From: Solobacterium sp.
GTDB taxonomy: Bacteria; Bacillota_I; Bacilli_A; Erysipelotrichales; Erysipelotrichaceae
Direction of reading: 5' to 3'
NCBI GenBank assembly: GCA_015256455.1
Contig: JABZMB010000038.1
Location: 1-12,676 of the forward strand
Length of the DNA stretch: 12,676 nucleotides
In this document: positions 6,665 through 12,676 of the stretch, piece by piece
Numbering within the stretch: position 1 is the first letter of the stretch
Layout of the letters: every line of letters begins with the position of its first letter
Position numbers and translations under genes: made by a program
The notes under the pieces: model-generated
Seen by the model: the letters and a program-made list of their open reading frames with translations, nothing else
What the model was told of the DNA's origin: nothing
Database searches by the model: none

Positions 6665-8782
6665 ATGATATTTCAAAAGATTAATTATCAAGAAATTCGA
6701 TATGAACGTGAGCAGTTGAAGATGTTAAGGGATCAACTCTTTTCTTTGCGTGATCAAGAAAAGAAAAATATCCAAGTGATTCATGATCGTTGCCAAGATA
6801 TTATCACGGATAAAGTTGTGGAAGAAATTCGACAGATTCCAATCAAGGATCTTTCAAAATCCTTCACAAGACTTCCTCTACAAGCACTTGAAGCTAGTCA
6901 CATCTTAACGATGTATGACTTATTGAAATATAATCGTAGACAACTAGAAGCGTTAGATGGTATTGGGGATGAAACAGCAGATAAACTCATGTTGGCACTA
7001 CACCGTAGTACTGCAGCTGTTAAAAGTCAGATTCACTACCGTATAGACTTAGAACATCTAACAAATAGGGATAAAGAGATTCTTCAGGAAATTTACTTCT
7101 ATCTGCATACAAAAGAAAACTATACAAAGTTAAATGCAATCTATCAAGAAACAGAGCGCGGTATCCAAGAAGCCTACGATAACAGTGGCTTGATTGGAAA
7201 TTTCTTTAGTTGGATTTTTAGTGGAAGAAAAAAGAAACAGAGATTTTTAAAAGCTGTAGAAAATGTAACGGATCTGAATCAATCTGCTTATGCAGAAATA
7301 ATCAAACAATTTTACGAAAATTGTATTGCGTTAAAGCATGTTAGTTTTGAAACGGTACTACAAGACTATAAGGATAATGCGATTCAATACTATACCGTAA
7401 TTGAAAAGTTGTCTGAAATAGAAGTAAAAGACGATGTAGATGAAGATATTGATACTTCGCTATTGCAACAGATACAGGCAATACCATTAGTATTGGAATC
7501 TTTCCATACACAGTTACGTCATTACCAAGAATTTGGAGTGAAGTATATCTTGCATCAAAAAAGGGTGTTACTGGGAGATGAGATGGGTCTTGGAAAAACC
7601 ATTCAAGCAATTGCGGTGATGAATCATCTACATCACAAAGGTCATCGTTATTTTCTTGTAATATGTCCAGCTGGGTTATTACTAAACTGGAAGCGCGAAA
7701 TTGAAAAACTAACGGACATGCAAGCATATATGTTACATGGATCTGGTTTTAGTGATTATGAAATTTGGAAGAGTGATGGTGGAATTGCAATCATTAACTA
7801 TGAAGGTTTAGATAAGATTATTTTTGATAAAGATTTTCCACTCGATATGGTTGTTGTGGATGAAGCGCACTTCGTTAAAAACAAAGAGGCACAACGTACA
7901 CGCAATACAGTACGAATGATTGAACAAGCAGAATACGCTCTATATATGACAGGTACAGCGATTGAAAATAACGTAGATGAAATGTGTTACTTACTTGAAT
8001 GTTTAAATCCATCCATCGCAAGCGAAGTAAAAGATATGAAATATCTAGCAAAAGCAGACTTATTCCGCAAGAAGATTGCACCAGTATATTTACGCCGAAA
8101 GCGTGTGGATGTACTCATGGAACTTCCGGAATTAACGATTCATGACGAGTGGTGCATGATGAATGAAGAGGAGATAGTTTCTTACCGCAAAGCAGTTGAA
8201 TCTGGAAACTTTATGGCAATGCGTAGAGTATCTTGGGATTCACTCAATTCCACAAAAGCAGAGCGGATGGTTGAGTTGTGCTTGCAGGCACTCGGTGAAG
8301 GAAGAAAGGTAGTCATATTCTCTTATTTCTTGGAGACGCTATCTTTCGTGACAGATTTATTGTTAGGAAAATCTTTGCCTATCATTAGTGGAAAGTTATC
8401 GCTGGAGAAACGACAAGAAATTCTTAAGCAGTTTGATGAGCCTGTTGCACGGGTTTTGCCAATGCAGATTCATGCAGGTGGAATTGGATTAAATATTCAA
8501 ACGGCAGAGATTGTAATTCTTTGTGAACCTCAGTTAAAACCATCCGATGAGATGCAGGCAATTTCTCGTGTCTATCGTATGGGGCAAATCAATCATGTAT
8601 TTGTGTACCGATTATTATCTGCTAATACGATAGATGAAGCACTGGTAAAACGACTCCATGAAAAACAAAATATCTTCAATCAATTTGCGGATGAATCTGA
8701 GATATCCGATCAATTAGAACAGTTGAAAGAAGATGATGTACAAACTCTAATTCAAAGTGAAAGAAAAAAGTTGAATCATTAG
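6665..8782 (+). CDS. SNF2-family helicase/translocase with N-terminal helix-hairpin-helix region (705 aa)
   Basis: This is a superfamily-2 SNF2-type ATPase that would translocate on double-stranded DNA. Walker A is GDEMGLGKT (304-312), the Walker B box is DEAH (399-402), and motif III is TGTAIEN (429-435). A conserved RRK stretch lies near 477-479, motif V is IHAGGIGLN (602-610), and motif VI is QAISRVYRMGQ (631-641). The first 280 residues are not the usual SWIM domain. They contain a coiled-coil-like charged start (10-55), a helix-hairpin-helix-like segment with LDGIGDETADKLMLAL (97-112), and a helical linker. The start has GAGGA 4-5 bases upstream. No nuclease, methylase or other partner gene adjoins it, so repair or transcription-linked roles are as likely as defence. 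No terminator follows before the cysteine leader. Confidence 0.88.
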   Translation: MIFQKINYQEIRYEREQLKMLRDQLFSLRDQEKKNIQVIHDRCQDIITDKVVEEIRQIPIKDLSKSFTRLPLQALEASHILTMYDLLKYNRRQLEALDGIGDETADKLMLALHRSTAAVKSQIHYRIDLEHLTNRDKEILQEIYFYLHTKENYTKLNAIYQETERGIQEAYDNSGLIGNFFSWIFSGRKKKQRFLKAVENVTDLNQSAYAEIIKQFYENCIALKHVSFETVLQDYKDNAIQYYTVIEKLSEIEVKDDVDEDIDTSLLQQIQAIPLVLESFHTQLRHYQEFGVKYILHQKRVLLGDEMGLGKTIQAIAVMNHLHHKGHRYFLVICPAGLLLNWKREIEKLTDMQAYMLHGSGFSDYEIWKSDGGIAIINYEGLDKIIFDKDFPLDMVVVDEAHFVKNKEAQRTRNTVRMIEQAEYALYMTGTAIENNVDEMCYLLECLNPSIASEVKDMKYLAKADLFRKKIAPVYLRRKRVDVLMELPELTIHDEWCMMNEEEIVSYRKAVESGNFMAMRRVSWDSLNSTKAERMVELCLQALGEGRKVVIFSYFLETLSFVTDLLLGKSLPIISGKLSLEKRQEILKQFDEPVARVLPMQIHAGGIGLNIQTAEIVILCEPQLKPSDEMQAISRVYRMGQINHVFVYRLLSANTIDEALVKRLHEKQNIFNQFADESEISDQLEQLKEDDVQTLIQSERKKLNH

Positions 8783-8784
8783 AG

Positions 8785-8813
8785 TAGACAAATAAAACTG
8801 ATAGTACTATGAT
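8785..8813 (+). promoter_or_regulatory. Sigma-A-type promoter of the cysteine leader and cysK-cysE
   Basis: TAGACA (8785-8790, five of six) and TATGAT (8808-8813, five of six) are separated by exactly 17 bases. The start would fall near 8820, giving about 33 bases before the leader ATG. The -35 begins three bases after the helicase stop. Confidence 0.65.
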
Positions 8814-8814
8814 A

Positions 8815-8838
8815 GTTCCCGTAATAAGAACGGTGAAC
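8815..8838 (+). repeat. Inverted repeat at the predicted transcription start
   Basis: GTTC-CCGT (8815-8822) pairs with ACGG-T-GAAC (8830-8838), giving 8 bp with one bulged T and a 7-base loop. It ends immediately before AGGAGG. If transcription starts at about 8820 it is more likely a DNA operator; if transcripts come from the helicase gene it would fold as RNA next to the ribosome site. Confidence 0.35.
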
Positions 8839-8852
8839 AGGAGGAAACGGGC

Positions 8853-8942
8853 ATGAACAAACAAGTGATGAATCAAATGTGTTGCTGTTGTAATTTAAAT
8901 GATGTCCGGATGAATGCTGTTTCTGCGTCGGGGCTGCTTTAA
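8853..8942 (+). CDS. Cysteine leader peptide (29 aa) with four consecutive Cys codons
   Basis: This short ORF is ATG to TAA with a perfect AGGAGG (8839-8844) at 8-base spacing. Residues 10-13 are CCCC, encoded by TGT TGC TGT TGT (8880-8891). It lies in front of cysK and is followed by an antiterminator/terminator pair, as in amino-acid leader peptides. Its role would be to stall a ribosome when charged tRNA-Cys is scarce. The rest of the peptide (MNKQVMNQM before the Cys run, a short polar tail after it) shows no domain or signal peptide. A metal-binding Cys micropeptide is the alternative, but position, strong ribosome site and complementary RNA arms favour the leader reading. Confidence 0.82.
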   Translation: MNKQVMNQMCCCCNLNDVRMNAVSASGLL

Positions 8943-8994
8943 TTTACCTTTATTGCAGTGATTCGTAAGCACAATAGTAAATAAATCCGGGCAT
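8902..8994 (+). promoter_or_regulatory. Antiterminator of the cysteine attenuator
   Basis: ATGTCCGGAT (8902-8911, codons 17-20 of the leader ORF) is complementary over 10 bp, with one G-U, to ATCCGGGCAT (8985-8994), the 5' arm of the downstream terminator. The two structures are mutually exclusive. The first arm begins 10 bases after the last Cys codon. A ribosome stalled on the first Cys codons would leave it free, while ribosomes translating through would mask it. Confidence 0.75.
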
Positions 8995-9024
8995 ATGAAT
9001 GCATGCTCGGATTTTTGTTTTTTT
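8983..9024 (+). terminator. Attenuator terminator upstream of cysK
   Basis: AAATCCGGGCAT (8983-8994) and ATGCTCGGATTT (9003-9014) form a 12-bp stem with one G-U and an 8-base loop. A T-tract (TTGTTTTTTT, 9015-9024) follows. It lies between the leader ORF and the cysK ribosome site, so it must be bypassed for cysK expression from the leader promoter. Confidence 0.88.
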
Positions 9025-9064
9025 ACCGTTTCATATATTACATGAGAGAAAAGAGGAAAATACT

Positions 9065-9997
9065 ATGTCAAATATCAAAAAATCAACAACTGAATTAATT
9101 GGTCACACACCACTATTAGAATTTACACACTTTGAAAAGGACCTTGGCTTAAAGGCACGAGTTGTAGCAAAAGTTGAATACTTTAACCTAACAGGTTCTG
9201 TTAAAGACAGAATTGCATATCAGATGATTGTAGATGCTGAAGAAGCAGGTTTATTAAAGCCAGGTTCTACAATTATTGAACCTACATCAGGAAATACAGG
9301 TATTGGTTTAGCTGCAGTTGGTACAGCGAAGGGTTATCGTGTTATTCTAGTAATGCCAGATACAATGACTGTTGAACGTCGTAAGATGGTTAAGGGTTAT
9401 GGTGCAGAGGTTGTATTAACAGAAGGTGCTAAGGGTATGAAGGGCGCAATTGCTAAGGCAGAAGAACTTGCTGCAGGCATTGAGAACTCATTTATTCCAC
9501 AGCAGTTTGAAAATATGTCTAATCGTAAAGCACATTACTTAACAACAGGACCAGAAATCTGGGAAGATACAGATGGTGAGGTTGATATCTTTATTTCCGC
9601 TATCGGAACAGGAGGAACAATCTCTGGTACAGGTAAGTATCTCAAGGAAAAGAATCCAAATGTGAAGGTAATTGGTGTTGAACCAGCAACTAGTGCAGTA
9701 CTTTCAGGTGGTGCGCCAGGTCCACATAAGATTCAAGGTATCGGTACAGGCTTCATCCCTACAACATTAGATACAGAAATCTATGATGAAATAATCAAAG
9801 TTACAGATGAAGAAGCCTTTACAACAGGTGCTGAGATTGGCAGAAAGGAAGGAATATTAGTTGGTATTTCTTCAGGTTCAGCAGTATACGCTGCACTTGA
9901 AGTAGCGAAGAGAGAAGAGAATGCAGGTAAGTTAATTGTTGTATTATTACCTGACTCTGGAGATCGCTATTTATCAACTGCATTATTCGCAGAATAA
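9065..9997 (+). CDS. cysK: Cysteine synthase A / O-acetylserine sulfhydrylase (310 aa)
   Basis: This PLP enzyme makes cysteine from O-acetylserine and sulfide in the cytosol. Visible signatures are TELIGHTPLLEF near the N terminus, FNLTGSVKDR with the PLP lysine K47, TSGNTGIG (74-81, phosphate/substrate loop), PQQFEN (145-150), the glycine loop GTGGT (181-185) that holds the PLP phosphate, SSGSA (269-273), and a PDSGDRYLST end. Length is normal for the family. The frame is open upstream to 8999, but the family start is MSNIKK at 9065, with AGAGGAAA 6 bases upstream, after the terminator. Expression is probably controlled by the cysteine leader in front. Cystathionine beta-synthase-type enzymes are related but less similar. 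Confidence 0.96.
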   Translation: MSNIKKSTTELIGHTPLLEFTHFEKDLGLKARVVAKVEYFNLTGSVKDRIAYQMIVDAEEAGLLKPGSTIIEPTSGNTGIGLAAVGTAKGYRVILVMPDTMTVERRKMVKGYGAEVVLTEGAKGMKGAIAKAEELAAGIENSFIPQQFENMSNRKAHYLTTGPEIWEDTDGEVDIFISAIGTGGTISGTGKYLKEKNPNVKVIGVEPATSAVLSGGAPGPHKIQGIGTGFIPTTLDTEIYDEIIKVTDEEAFTTGAEIGRKEGILVGISSGSAVYAALEVAKREENAGKLIVVLLPDSGDRYLSTALFAE

Positions 9998-9998
9998 A

Positions 9999-10817
9999 AT
10001 GGAAAATTACGAAACACTACTCAATGAACTAAATGAAATTGTAGATAAAGATCTTGCATTAAAAATGCGTATACCAGATCGTACAAATATCATTACGATA
10101 TTAAAGCAGGTACAAGCAGTGATTTTGCCAGATTATTATCATGCAGGTATGTTAAACCAACAACAAGCTATAAACTATTTATCAGAAGGTTTACAGAAGG
10201 AAATTCAAGCAGCTCTGCAGTTTAAGGGTGCAGATTGTTCAATCTGTGGAAACTTAAGAGATATGTTTTTAGCAGAGTTACCAGCAATTAAGCGTTCTGT
10301 CTTAACAGATATCCAGGCAATCTATGATGGTGATCCAGCAGCTAGAACAAAGTCAGAGGTAGTTATTGCATATCCTGGCTTCTATGCAATCTTTATCTAT
10401 CGTATTGCACATGTCTTATATAAGTTAGGTGTTCCATATATTCCTCGTCTTATGGCAGAATATGCACATGAAAAGACTGGTATTGATATTAATCCTGGTG
10501 CGACAATTGGTGATTACTTCTGTATTGACCATGGTACTGGTGTAGTTATTGGTGAAACAGCAGAGCTTGGTCACCATGTGAAGCTATATCAAGGTGTTAC
10601 GCTTGGTGCAAAGAGTTTCAAAGTGAATGAGAATGGTGAACTTGTGAAGGGTGGAAAGCGTCATCCAAACATTGGTAATAATGTTGTTATCTATGCTAAT
10701 GCAACAGTTCTTGGTGGTGATACCGTAATTGGTGATGGTTGTGTCATTGGGGCGAGCGTATGGATTACAAAATCTGTAGAAGCTGGCACAACTGTATATT
10801 TTAATCCAAATAAATAA
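9999..10817 (+). CDS. cysE: Serine O-acetyltransferase, EpsC type (272 aa)
   Basis: It transfers acetyl from acetyl-CoA to serine to make O-acetylserine, the substrate of the enzyme encoded just upstream. A helical N-terminal domain (about 1-110) leads to DPAART (112-117) and GFYAIFIYRIAH (127-138). A left-handed beta-helix of hexapeptide repeats follows (about 160-262). The catalytic residues of CysE map to D163 (GIDINPGA), H178 (CIDHGTGVVIGETAE) and H222 (GKRHPNIG). The Asp-to-His spacing of 15 equals that in the E. coli enzyme. The chain ends shortly after the beta-helix (EAGTTVYFNPNK), so the long C-terminal tail used for cysteine feedback inhibition and CysK binding in E. coli is short or absent. 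The ATG is one base after the cysK stop and has no strong ribosome site, implying translational coupling. Confidence 0.95.
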   Translation: MENYETLLNELNEIVDKDLALKMRIPDRTNIITILKQVQAVILPDYYHAGMLNQQQAINYLSEGLQKEIQAALQFKGADCSICGNLRDMFLAELPAIKRSVLTDIQAIYDGDPAARTKSEVVIAYPGFYAIFIYRIAHVLYKLGVPYIPRLMAEYAHEKTGIDINPGATIGDYFCIDHGTGVVIGETAELGHHVKLYQGVTLGAKSFKVNENGELVKGGKRHPNIGNNVVIYANATVLGGDTVIGDGCVIGASVWITKSVEAGTTVYFNPNK

Positions 10818-10821
10818 GCAT

Positions 10822-10850
10822 AAGGGGTACTCCAAAAGGAGTACCTTTTT
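10822..10850 (+). terminator. Terminator of the cysK-cysE operon
   Basis: GGTACTCC (10826-10833) and GGAGTACC (10838-10845) form a perfect 8-bp stem with an AAAA loop, extendable by G-U pairs, then TTTTT. It begins about 5 bases after the cysE stop. Confidence 0.92.
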
Positions 10851-10851
10851 G

Positions 10852-10857
10852 TATAAT
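10852..10857 (+). promoter_or_regulatory. Candidate -10 element just before the MATE gene
   Basis: TATAAT ends 6 bases before the ATG at 10864, so transcription starting at the normal distance would begin at or next to the start codon. No good -35 is seen (the spacer lies in the cysE terminator). Read-through from the cys operon is the alternative. Confidence 0.35.
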
Positions 10858-10863
10858 AGGCAT

Positions 10864-12273
10864 ATGAATACACAACTTGCAGAAAAAATACGGAATGCAG
10901 AAAATTTAACATTTTCCGATAAAATAAAACTTATAAAAGACTTAAGTATCCCTGGTATCCTAGCAGTCATCACAGAAACTGTAATGGGATTTATTGATAC
11001 AGCTATGGTTGGTGCACTGGGTGCATTAGCCTCTGCGTCAATTGGTCTTGTTATGTCGAGTACTTGGCTATTTGGAGAACTCATTAATAGCGTAGCGATT
11101 GGATTCTCTGTACAGGTTGCTCATGCGGTAGGTGCAGGAAAGCTTGAACGTAGTAGAAGGATATTTAAAGGCTCCCTTTTGACCTCACTGTTCATTTCAT
11201 TTCTAATTGCAGGAGTCTGTTATGTGTGGGCACATGTTGCTCCATCATGGCTACAGGCCCAACCAGAGATATGGAAAGATGCGACGAATTATCTTGGATT
11301 ATATGCAATTTTCCTTCCAATTCGTCAGTTAAATTACCTTGTAAATAGTATGCTGCAATGTGCGGGGGATATGAAGACACCAAGTAAGATGGCTGTCTTA
11401 ATGTGTATTTTAGATATCATCTTCAATTTCATTTTGATTTTTCCATCTCGAATGATTTCCATCTTTAGTTTAGAGATATGGGTGTATGGAGCTAATTTAG
11501 GTGTATTAGGTGCACAACTTGGCACATCACTGGCAGTTTGTATTTGCACAGTCATTTCTTTCAAGGTAGCCTTAACAAAATCGAATGAATTACACATTAA
11601 GGAAATTGCTGGAAATTGGTTTGCAAGTCAAGAGGTACTATTTTCTGCGTGGAAAATAGGAATGCCAAATGCGTTAGCACAAAGTGTTTTATGTATGGGA
11701 CAAATTGCGTCCACAAAGATTATTGCTCCACTTGGGACAGTTGCGATTGCGGCACATTCCTTCGGTAATACAGTAGAGTCAATTTGTTATATGCCTGGAT
11801 TTGGTATCGCAGCAGCAGCCACAACATTAATTGGACAAGCGATTGGTGCTGGCAAGAAAAATCTTGCGAAAGACTTTGCTAATATCATTACACTATTGGG
11901 TATGACGATTATGGGTATCCTTGCGATTATATTGTTTTTTACATCTCCGATGATATTTGCGATATTAACACCAGATCAAGATGTACAACAACTTGGTGTA
12001 AATGTTATTCGAGTTGTCATGCTTGCAGAACCACTCTTTGCCGCATCCATTGTTATTACAGGTGTATTACGAGGTGCTGGTGATACGATTATTCCATTTG
12101 TACTTAATCTATTGAGTTTATGGGGTATTCGTATTACGCTAGCCTTCTTCTTAGCGCCAATCATGGGACTTATGGGTGCTTGGCTTGCAATGGCAATTGA
12201 TATTGCGATAAGAGGTGTATTATATTTAATTCGGTTATATAAGACAAATTGGTTAAGTGGAGTTGGGGGTTAG
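10864..12273 (+). CDS. MATE-family efflux transporter (469 aa)
   Basis: This multidrug/toxin-extrusion-type antiporter exports cationic compounds using a sodium or proton gradient. Its length and two-fold layout (about 12 membrane segments in two homologous halves) are typical. The half-repeats are visible as IGFSVQVAHAVGAGK (79-93) and GIAAAATTLIGQAIGAGK (314-331), each followed by a basic cytoplasmic loop. ITETVMGFIDTAMVG (36-50) in segment 1 and LQCAGDMKTPS / LRGAGDTIIP at 164-174 and 402-411 are also characteristic. The substrate cannot be read from sequence. The frame opens with TTG at 10849 inside the terminator; ATG 10864 is preferred, although only a weak AGG precedes it. The next gene follows after 5 bases. 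Confidence 0.92.
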   Translation: MNTQLAEKIRNAENLTFSDKIKLIKDLSIPGILAVITETVMGFIDTAMVGALGALASASIGLVMSSTWLFGELINSVAIGFSVQVAHAVGAGKLERSRRIFKGSLLTSLFISFLIAGVCYVWAHVAPSWLQAQPEIWKDATNYLGLYAIFLPIRQLNYLVNSMLQCAGDMKTPSKMAVLMCILDIIFNFILIFPSRMISIFSLEIWVYGANLGVLGAQLGTSLAVCICTVISFKVALTKSNELHIKEIAGNWFASQEVLFSAWKIGMPNALAQSVLCMGQIASTKIIAPLGTVAIAAHSFGNTVESICYMPGFGIAAAATTLIGQAIGAGKKNLAKDFANIITLLGMTIMGILAIILFFTSPMIFAILTPDQDVQQLGVNVIRVVMLAEPLFAASIVITGVLRGAGDTIIPFVLNLLSLWGIRITLAFFLAPIMGLMGAWLAMAIDIAIRGVLYLIRLYKTNWLSGVGG

Positions 12274-12278
12274 AAGAT

Positions 12279-12676
12279 ATGCAGACAATTATCGTTGTAT
12301 CCGTGGTAGCTATTTTGTTGGTTGCACTGATTATATTCTTAGGATGGCCACATAAGATAGATGCGACAAGAAAAAAGATTTATTCACCACTCATTTCAAA
12401 ACGTGTACGTATCTGTGTTATTTCTGATTTGCATTCTCAAAGTTTTGGTAAAGATAATGTACGTATTATCCGTATGGTAAATAAACACAAACCCGACTTA
12501 ATTGTTTTCCCTGGTGATATCTTTACGCCGAGGGGAGATAACGAAAGTATGCTTGCGCTCATGCATGCATTAAATGCATATCCGCGAGTATATATTAGTG
12601 GAAATCACGATGAGATGTTAAAAGAGAAGCTAAATGATTATGTGATTGCGATGCGTTCAGATGGAGTGCAAGTTCT
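12279..12676 (+). CDS. Membrane-anchored metallophosphoesterase, C-terminus outside window (partial)
   Basis: The frame opens at ATG 12279 and is open to the right edge (132 codons). An N-terminal membrane anchor (about 4-22, IIVVSVVAILLVALIIFLGW) is followed by a calcineurin-type phosphoesterase domain. Metal-binding motifs present are DLH (50-52), GD (79-80) and GNHD (108-111). Proteins of this YkuE/YaeI-like arrangement act on phosphorylated lipids or nucleotides at the membrane, but the substrate is unknown. It starts 5 bases after the MATE stop with AGAAG as a weak ribosome site, so it is probably cotranscribed and coupled. The third metal-binding region (GHxH) would lie beyond the window. 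Confidence 0.88.
   Translation, partial: MQTIIVVSVVAILLVALIIFLGWPHKIDATRKKIYSPLISKRVRICVISDLHSQSFGKDNVRIIRMVNKHKPDLIVFPGDIFTPRGDNESMLALMHALNAYPRVYISGNHDEMLKEKLNDYVIAMRSDGVQV

Noticed and set aside
6665..8782. Helicase as part of a defence system such as DISARM
   Set aside because: No methylase, phospholipase-D or other partner gene adjoins it; its neighbours are housekeeping genes.
8676..8876. Minus-strand frame of 66 codons antisense to the helicase end and leader
   Set aside because: No ribosome site, and it lies over a better-supported plus-strand gene and leader peptide.
8783..9064. T-box riboswitch upstream of cysK
   Set aside because: No AGGGTGGNACCGCG-like element or long stem I specifier loop is found; the 5' leader before the short ORF is only about 33 bases from the predicted start.
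8999..9064. Upstream extension of cysK by 22 codons
   Set aside because: The extension would translate the terminator hairpin and T-tract; family proteins begin at MSNIKK-like positions and a ribosome site precedes 9065.
1..12676. CRISPR array, tRNA, rRNA or insertion sequence
   Set aside because: No regularly spaced repeats, no tRNA- or rRNA-like sequence that I could recognise, and no transposase gene in any frame.

Overview
The window looks like chromosomal DNA from a low-GC Gram-positive bacterium (Bacillota). AT-rich intergenic DNA, AGGAGG-type ribosome sites, intrinsic terminators with U-tracts, a GuaC of the streptococcal/erysipelotrichial type, an LTA-synthase-like sulfatase and an EpsC-type serine acetyltransferase all fit. 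An Erysipelotrichales gut or oral species is my best guess, from general similarity only.

Layout. Positions 1-6376 are read leftward (minus strand). In order of transcription these are guaC (GMP reductase), a CobW/COG0523 GTPase with a large His/Cys-rich metal-binding insert, and a second CobW-like GTPase fused to a YcgQ/DUF1980-like C-terminal domain, ending at a terminator near 3171-3200. Then come a membrane LTA-synthase/phosphoglycerol-transferase-like protein with its own 3' structured region and terminator, an Imm74-type small immunity protein, and a partial unrecognised small protein running off the left edge. Positions 6548-12676 are read rightward: a 28-codon lipoprotein signal-peptide ORF that stops right after the lipobox, a SNF2-family helicase, a cysteine leader-peptide attenuator, cysK, cysE, a terminator, a MATE transporter and a partial membrane-anchored metallophosphoesterase.

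The most striking element is the 280-base region between the helicase and cysK. It holds a promoter (TAGACA-17-TATGAT), a perfect AGGAGG, and a 29-codon ORF with four consecutive Cys codons (8880-8891). A 12-bp terminator hairpin with a T-rich tail follows at 8983-9024. A 10-bp segment inside the ORF (8902-8911) is complementary to the 5' arm of that terminator. This is the architecture of a ribosome-mediated transcription attenuator that would sense charged tRNA-Cys and control cysK-cysE, the last two steps of cysteine synthesis. No T-box is visible there.

A second probable attenuator precedes guaC: an 8-bp hairpin plus U7 ends directly on the guaC start codon, and an upstream segment can pair with its 3' arm. 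I do not recognise the ligand-binding part. The two adjacent GTPases suggest a zinc or other transition-metal homeostasis module. The remaining genes (wall polymer synthesis, export, helicase, immunity protein) look like ordinary chromosomal content.
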